Positions 31,581 through 34,321 of a stretch of 34,321 nucleotides of DNA are shown here, in pieces. Origin of the DNA: Plakobranchus ocellatus (lineage: Eukaryota; Mollusca; Gastropoda; Plakobranchidae); NCBI GenBank assembly GCA_019648995.1, contig BLXT01005737.1, positions 1 through 34,321 on the forward strand. The letters are read 5' to 3'. The notes beneath the pieces are model-generated. The model did not search any database and was not told the DNA's origin. It worked only from the letters and a program-made list of their open reading frames with translations. Within the stretch, counting starts at the first letter, position 1; every line of letters begins with the position of its first letter. Position numbers and translations under genes: made by a program.

Positions 31581-31984
31581 CGAAATATAAAAAAAAAACC
31601 AAAAACCTATAGTCGACATATTTGCGGACACAAAGGCTAAGCGTAGGCCCACACTGTAGGCAGCAGTTCACGTGTGCAACAATACATGTTTTGAAATACT
31701 CTCTTTCTTTGGTGCTAGCGCATACCAAGTCGGCTACTCCTCGAAGCGTCGCAGCTATTTTTTGAGTTTTACAGCCTGGTCATACGTCAGTGGCTCTTTT
31801 AAATAAGGGAAAGGGCGGGGGGTGCCATTACGTAACCACGCATAATTCTACTGACCGTTGCCACGCGAAAAACGAGGCCAGTCTTGTTACGCAAATTTTC
31901 AGGCTAACTTGTCGGTGGGTAGCGCACAGGAGCTGCGACATCCTTCAAGTTAGCCATGACAAGTCGCGTCGCCTCCAGTATGGG
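31581..31984. other. Spacer between LINE remnants
   Basis: Less AT-rich than the rest of the window. CTAAGCGTAGGCCC near 31638 is inverted at about 31981-31995, suggesting an inverted retrotransposon piece. No gene recognised. Confidence 0.45.
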
Positions 31985-32295
31985 CCTACGCTTAGAACAC
32001 ATAGTAATCACTGGAAAGGTTGAAGGCAAACGCAGTGGAAATAGTTTTGTTTTGTTTTGTTTTGTTTTTTTTAATATAGCCAGTCCACAATAAAGTGATC
32101 TCAGTCTTTCAGGCCCTCCGTCAGGCCAGGGCGCCGGTGGCGGGAGGAGGGGTAGACAGAGCATAACTTTTATTGAAAGTCTTAAGACATGGGCAATAGG
32201 TAAGGGTAGCAACAACTTTATGAGATTAACTTAACTAAGAATACTTTTGAGTGGAGAAACATGACTGCCAATGTCTGCTCCAGACAAGGCACCTA
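31985..32295 (+). pseudogene. Non-LTR retrotransposon tail, remnant 2, split by a SINE fragment
   Basis: LEHIVITGKVEGKRSGN at 31992-32042 is followed, after the SINE fragment, by ITFIESLKTWAIGKG and a terminal W-R-N-M-T-A-N-V-C block. It is a second copy of the same LINE tail as 31228-31580, in the same orientation and about 610 bp away. The reading frame is broken. Confidence 0.78.
32045..32146 (-). mobile_element. 5'-truncated family A SINE with (AAAAC)n tail
   Basis: On the minus strand: GGCGCCCTGGCCTGACGGAG, GGACTGGCTATATT, then A-run and five AAAAC-type units. The tRNA head is lost. It sits inside LINE remnant 2, so it inserted after that element. Confidence 0.85.
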
Positions 32296-33430
32296 AAGAA
32301 GGTGAAGCAAAAAATAAAAAATTGAAAAAAAAAATCGAATGAGGATAGCTGTTACCCTAGAGTTTTAGAGCTTTCAATAGCGATTCACATGTCAACGGAC
32401 TAACAGAAATTAAAGAGAATTTAGATCTTACTTTACCAAATGGAAGCTACCACAATAGTCGCACCCATTAAAACCATTCGCACCGTGTACTAGGATGCAT
32501 TTTTCAACCCGCCTCCAGGGAATGAAATTATTTGTATGCATGTGTGCAAAATACTATCTTTTCCTTAGCTTTACCACAGATACTAAATTAGAGTACTATT
32601 ACTTTACTGTCTTTGGCTTTACTACGAATAATATTTTACTTTTTTTTCTCCCTTTTAAAAGTCTCACTATAATATATTAGGAAATAATGCATAAGTATGT
32701 CAGATCGAATCTTTATACAAATGGAGATCTTGCACAAAAATTATCCCTATTTCACAAGCCTATTATGAAGGATGTTTTCTAAATGATTGGTGGTTTTACT
32801 TTTGCATGATAAGGATACAACATGAAAAAAAAGAGATGTCTGTTATATTAAGACCGATATTAACTCGACGATTCATTCTGTTGGCGTTCATATTTAATTA
32901 TTAGAAAATACTTAAGTACCAAGATACACTGCACTGTCATGGCTTATGCGACAAAGAGACATATTTTACGGGGGAAAAGGCAACAAAAGCCAAAAAATTC
33001 CGGGTTTCGCAAAAAAAAAAAAAAAAAAAAAAACCACAGGCAAATGTCTGGTAGTTTAATTATCCTAGGTACGTAAAGACATATGCAGGATAATTTTAAA
33101 TAATAGTTTAATCAAATATCAACTACAGCAGAAACAACGAGAACTTTTTTCTCTAAAAAAATAACTGTCTGTGAGAGAAAAGCTGTAAGTTGTTCGAAGA
33201 AAAATTCCTATCTGTAGCTGCTCTGCTACCTGATGCAAACGCATAACTTTGTACAGGTTCGGAATTTCTCATCTTCAACTAATTTCCAGAAAAACTTAAG
33301 ATCTATTTCTCCTACAGACTGCTCTACCACCCCAGGTCCCACTTTAGAGACATACCGAGCAAAATTATTATTGGAGATATCATTTAGACAGTTTCAATCA
33401 TTTTTGTGCTGCAGTGAAAGAAAAAAAAAA
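32296..33430. other. Non-coding, no gene recognised
   Basis: AT-rich, with a 23-base poly-A run near 33011-33033. Open frames are short and of no known family. Confidence 0.5.
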
Positions 33431-33677
33431 TGAAGCAGGTTACACGCTTGGTCCAAGGAACCAGGGATAAGGTCCTGATTGTTCTTAGCGCACGGCATTC
33501 CGAGGTAGTTTGCCATTCTTTCGGCGCCCCCTTTACTTTCGCCGGATCTTATGAGTTCTAGCTACCCACTTAATGTTGGTGAACGGGGAGCAATGAAAAT
33601 TTGTCTTGGCTAGGACTGGAACTCGAACATGAGCCTCTCAAGTGGTAGCCAACTGCCTACCAGACGAGCCTCCACTT
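33431..33677 (-). mobile_element. tRNA-derived SINE, family B
   Basis: On the minus strand: tRNA-like head with box A (TGGTAGGCAGTTGGCTA) and box B (GTTCGAGTTCC), then a body containing TTTCATTGCTCC, GATCCGGCGAAAGTAA and GGCAAACTACCTC, ending toward a T/A-rich tail near 33431. The body matches 13676-13880 in inverse orientation, which establishes it as an interspersed family. Confidence 0.85.
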
Positions 33678-34321
33678 GTTGGGAAAAAAAAACCGGCAAA
33701 AAACTATAGAATCGACAAATTTTTTAAAAAATGCCCAAAAGTGCCAGGACACCATGAGCGGTACCCTTAAAAAATGCGGTCGTATGATGACGTGGCTCGA
33801 GGACGTATTTTGCAGAGATAGTAGTAATTTTTGCCAAGTTTTGGTTGACGTCAGTTGTGAACGGTCAGTAAGTTTTGAGATGGTGCTTTTATACTACCGG
33901 TATATATATTTTTAAAAACTAGGCTATTTGTTTTCAACGGAGACTAAAATCTAGACCGTTATCGATAATTCTTTCTATCACACAAAAAGCCTCAAAATAA
34001 TCCCAATTTAGGAAAACAGTTTTATAAAGTGTCTGAGAAAAATGTCTATTTAAAGAAAAAAGATTACAAAGTTGAAAAAAAAAATATTTTAAAAATCGTC
34101 ACTGGGCTAGCTAGCATAATGGCATGTCTCAGACTCATGCCAAAATGATATTATAGAATCTTGGATCTCTGAGCGTAAGCGCTTATCTGTGTAGAGATGA
34201 AAAAAAAAATGCACCAATGAAATCAAAATTGGTGTCATAAAGAGAAGAAAAACCTCAAATCTTCCTGCACTTGTACCATTGTTGACGAAATATGCAGGTT
34301 TTTTCTCTCAAAAAAGAAAAA
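33678..34321. other. Non-coding end of window
   Basis: Carries one full palindromic TGACGTCA (33846-33853), a CRE/ATF-type site by sequence only. No gene recognised. Confidence 0.4.

Noticed and set aside
31904-32215. 103-residue minus-strand open frame
   Set aside because: Covers the SINE fragment and the antisense of LINE remnant 2.
33846-33853. Palindromic TGACGTCA as a regulatory site of the kinase gene
   Set aside because: About 9 kb from the start codon, with no promoter evidence; noted only as a sequence match.

Overview
This is eukaryotic nuclear DNA, very AT-rich, with long homopolymer runs, tRNA-derived SINEs, non-LTR retrotransposon tails and small fold-back elements. There is one recognisable host gene, on the minus strand, built of small exons with GT-AG introns. 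The repeat style (AAAAC-tailed SINEs, dense TCTAGATC clusters) and the gene family suggest an invertebrate metazoan, most plausibly a gastropod mollusc; that taxon is an inference and not proven here.

The gene runs from about 24947 (first in-frame ATG) down to the stop at 11249. I resolved 13 coding exons by joining splice sites whose phases agree throughout; the sum is 2943 nt, 980 residues. The predicted product starts with a short basic cytosolic tail and a signal anchor (residues about 29-45). It then carries a complete VLK/PKDCC-type secretory-pathway kinase (exons 1-7), a D/N-rich linker, and a second domain resembling the FAM20/four-jointed/GASK1 fold (exons 8-13). The seam lies inside one exon (exon 7), so the fusion does not depend on a guessed splice. 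The second domain has lost the alpha-C Glu, the catalytic-loop Asp and the metal-binding Asp, so it is predicted to be a pseudokinase. A VLK tyrosine kinase in cis with a FAM20-like pseudokinase recalls the known FAM20A (pseudokinase)-FAM20C (kinase) partnership. It is the strongest candidate here for something undescribed.

Layout: 1-11248 lies downstream of the stop. It holds no recognisable gene, but has a fold-back element (about 4984-5228), two copies of a second element with short inverted termini (about 5523-5796, 7680-7945) and an old SINE. 11249-24947 is the gene. Its introns contain SINEs, a 4 x 50 bp minisatellite, an N gap, and local tandem duplications lying on or near three splice sites. 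25000-29380 is the upstream flank with a full-length SINE bounded by 13-bp target-site duplications. 29384-29671 is a TCTAGATC-rich patch. 31228-32300 holds two non-LTR retrotransposon 3' tails, one interrupted by a SINE fragment. 33431-33677 is a second tRNA-derived SINE family, also present inverted in intron 10 of the gene. No promoter or upstream non-coding exon could be fixed from sequence alone.
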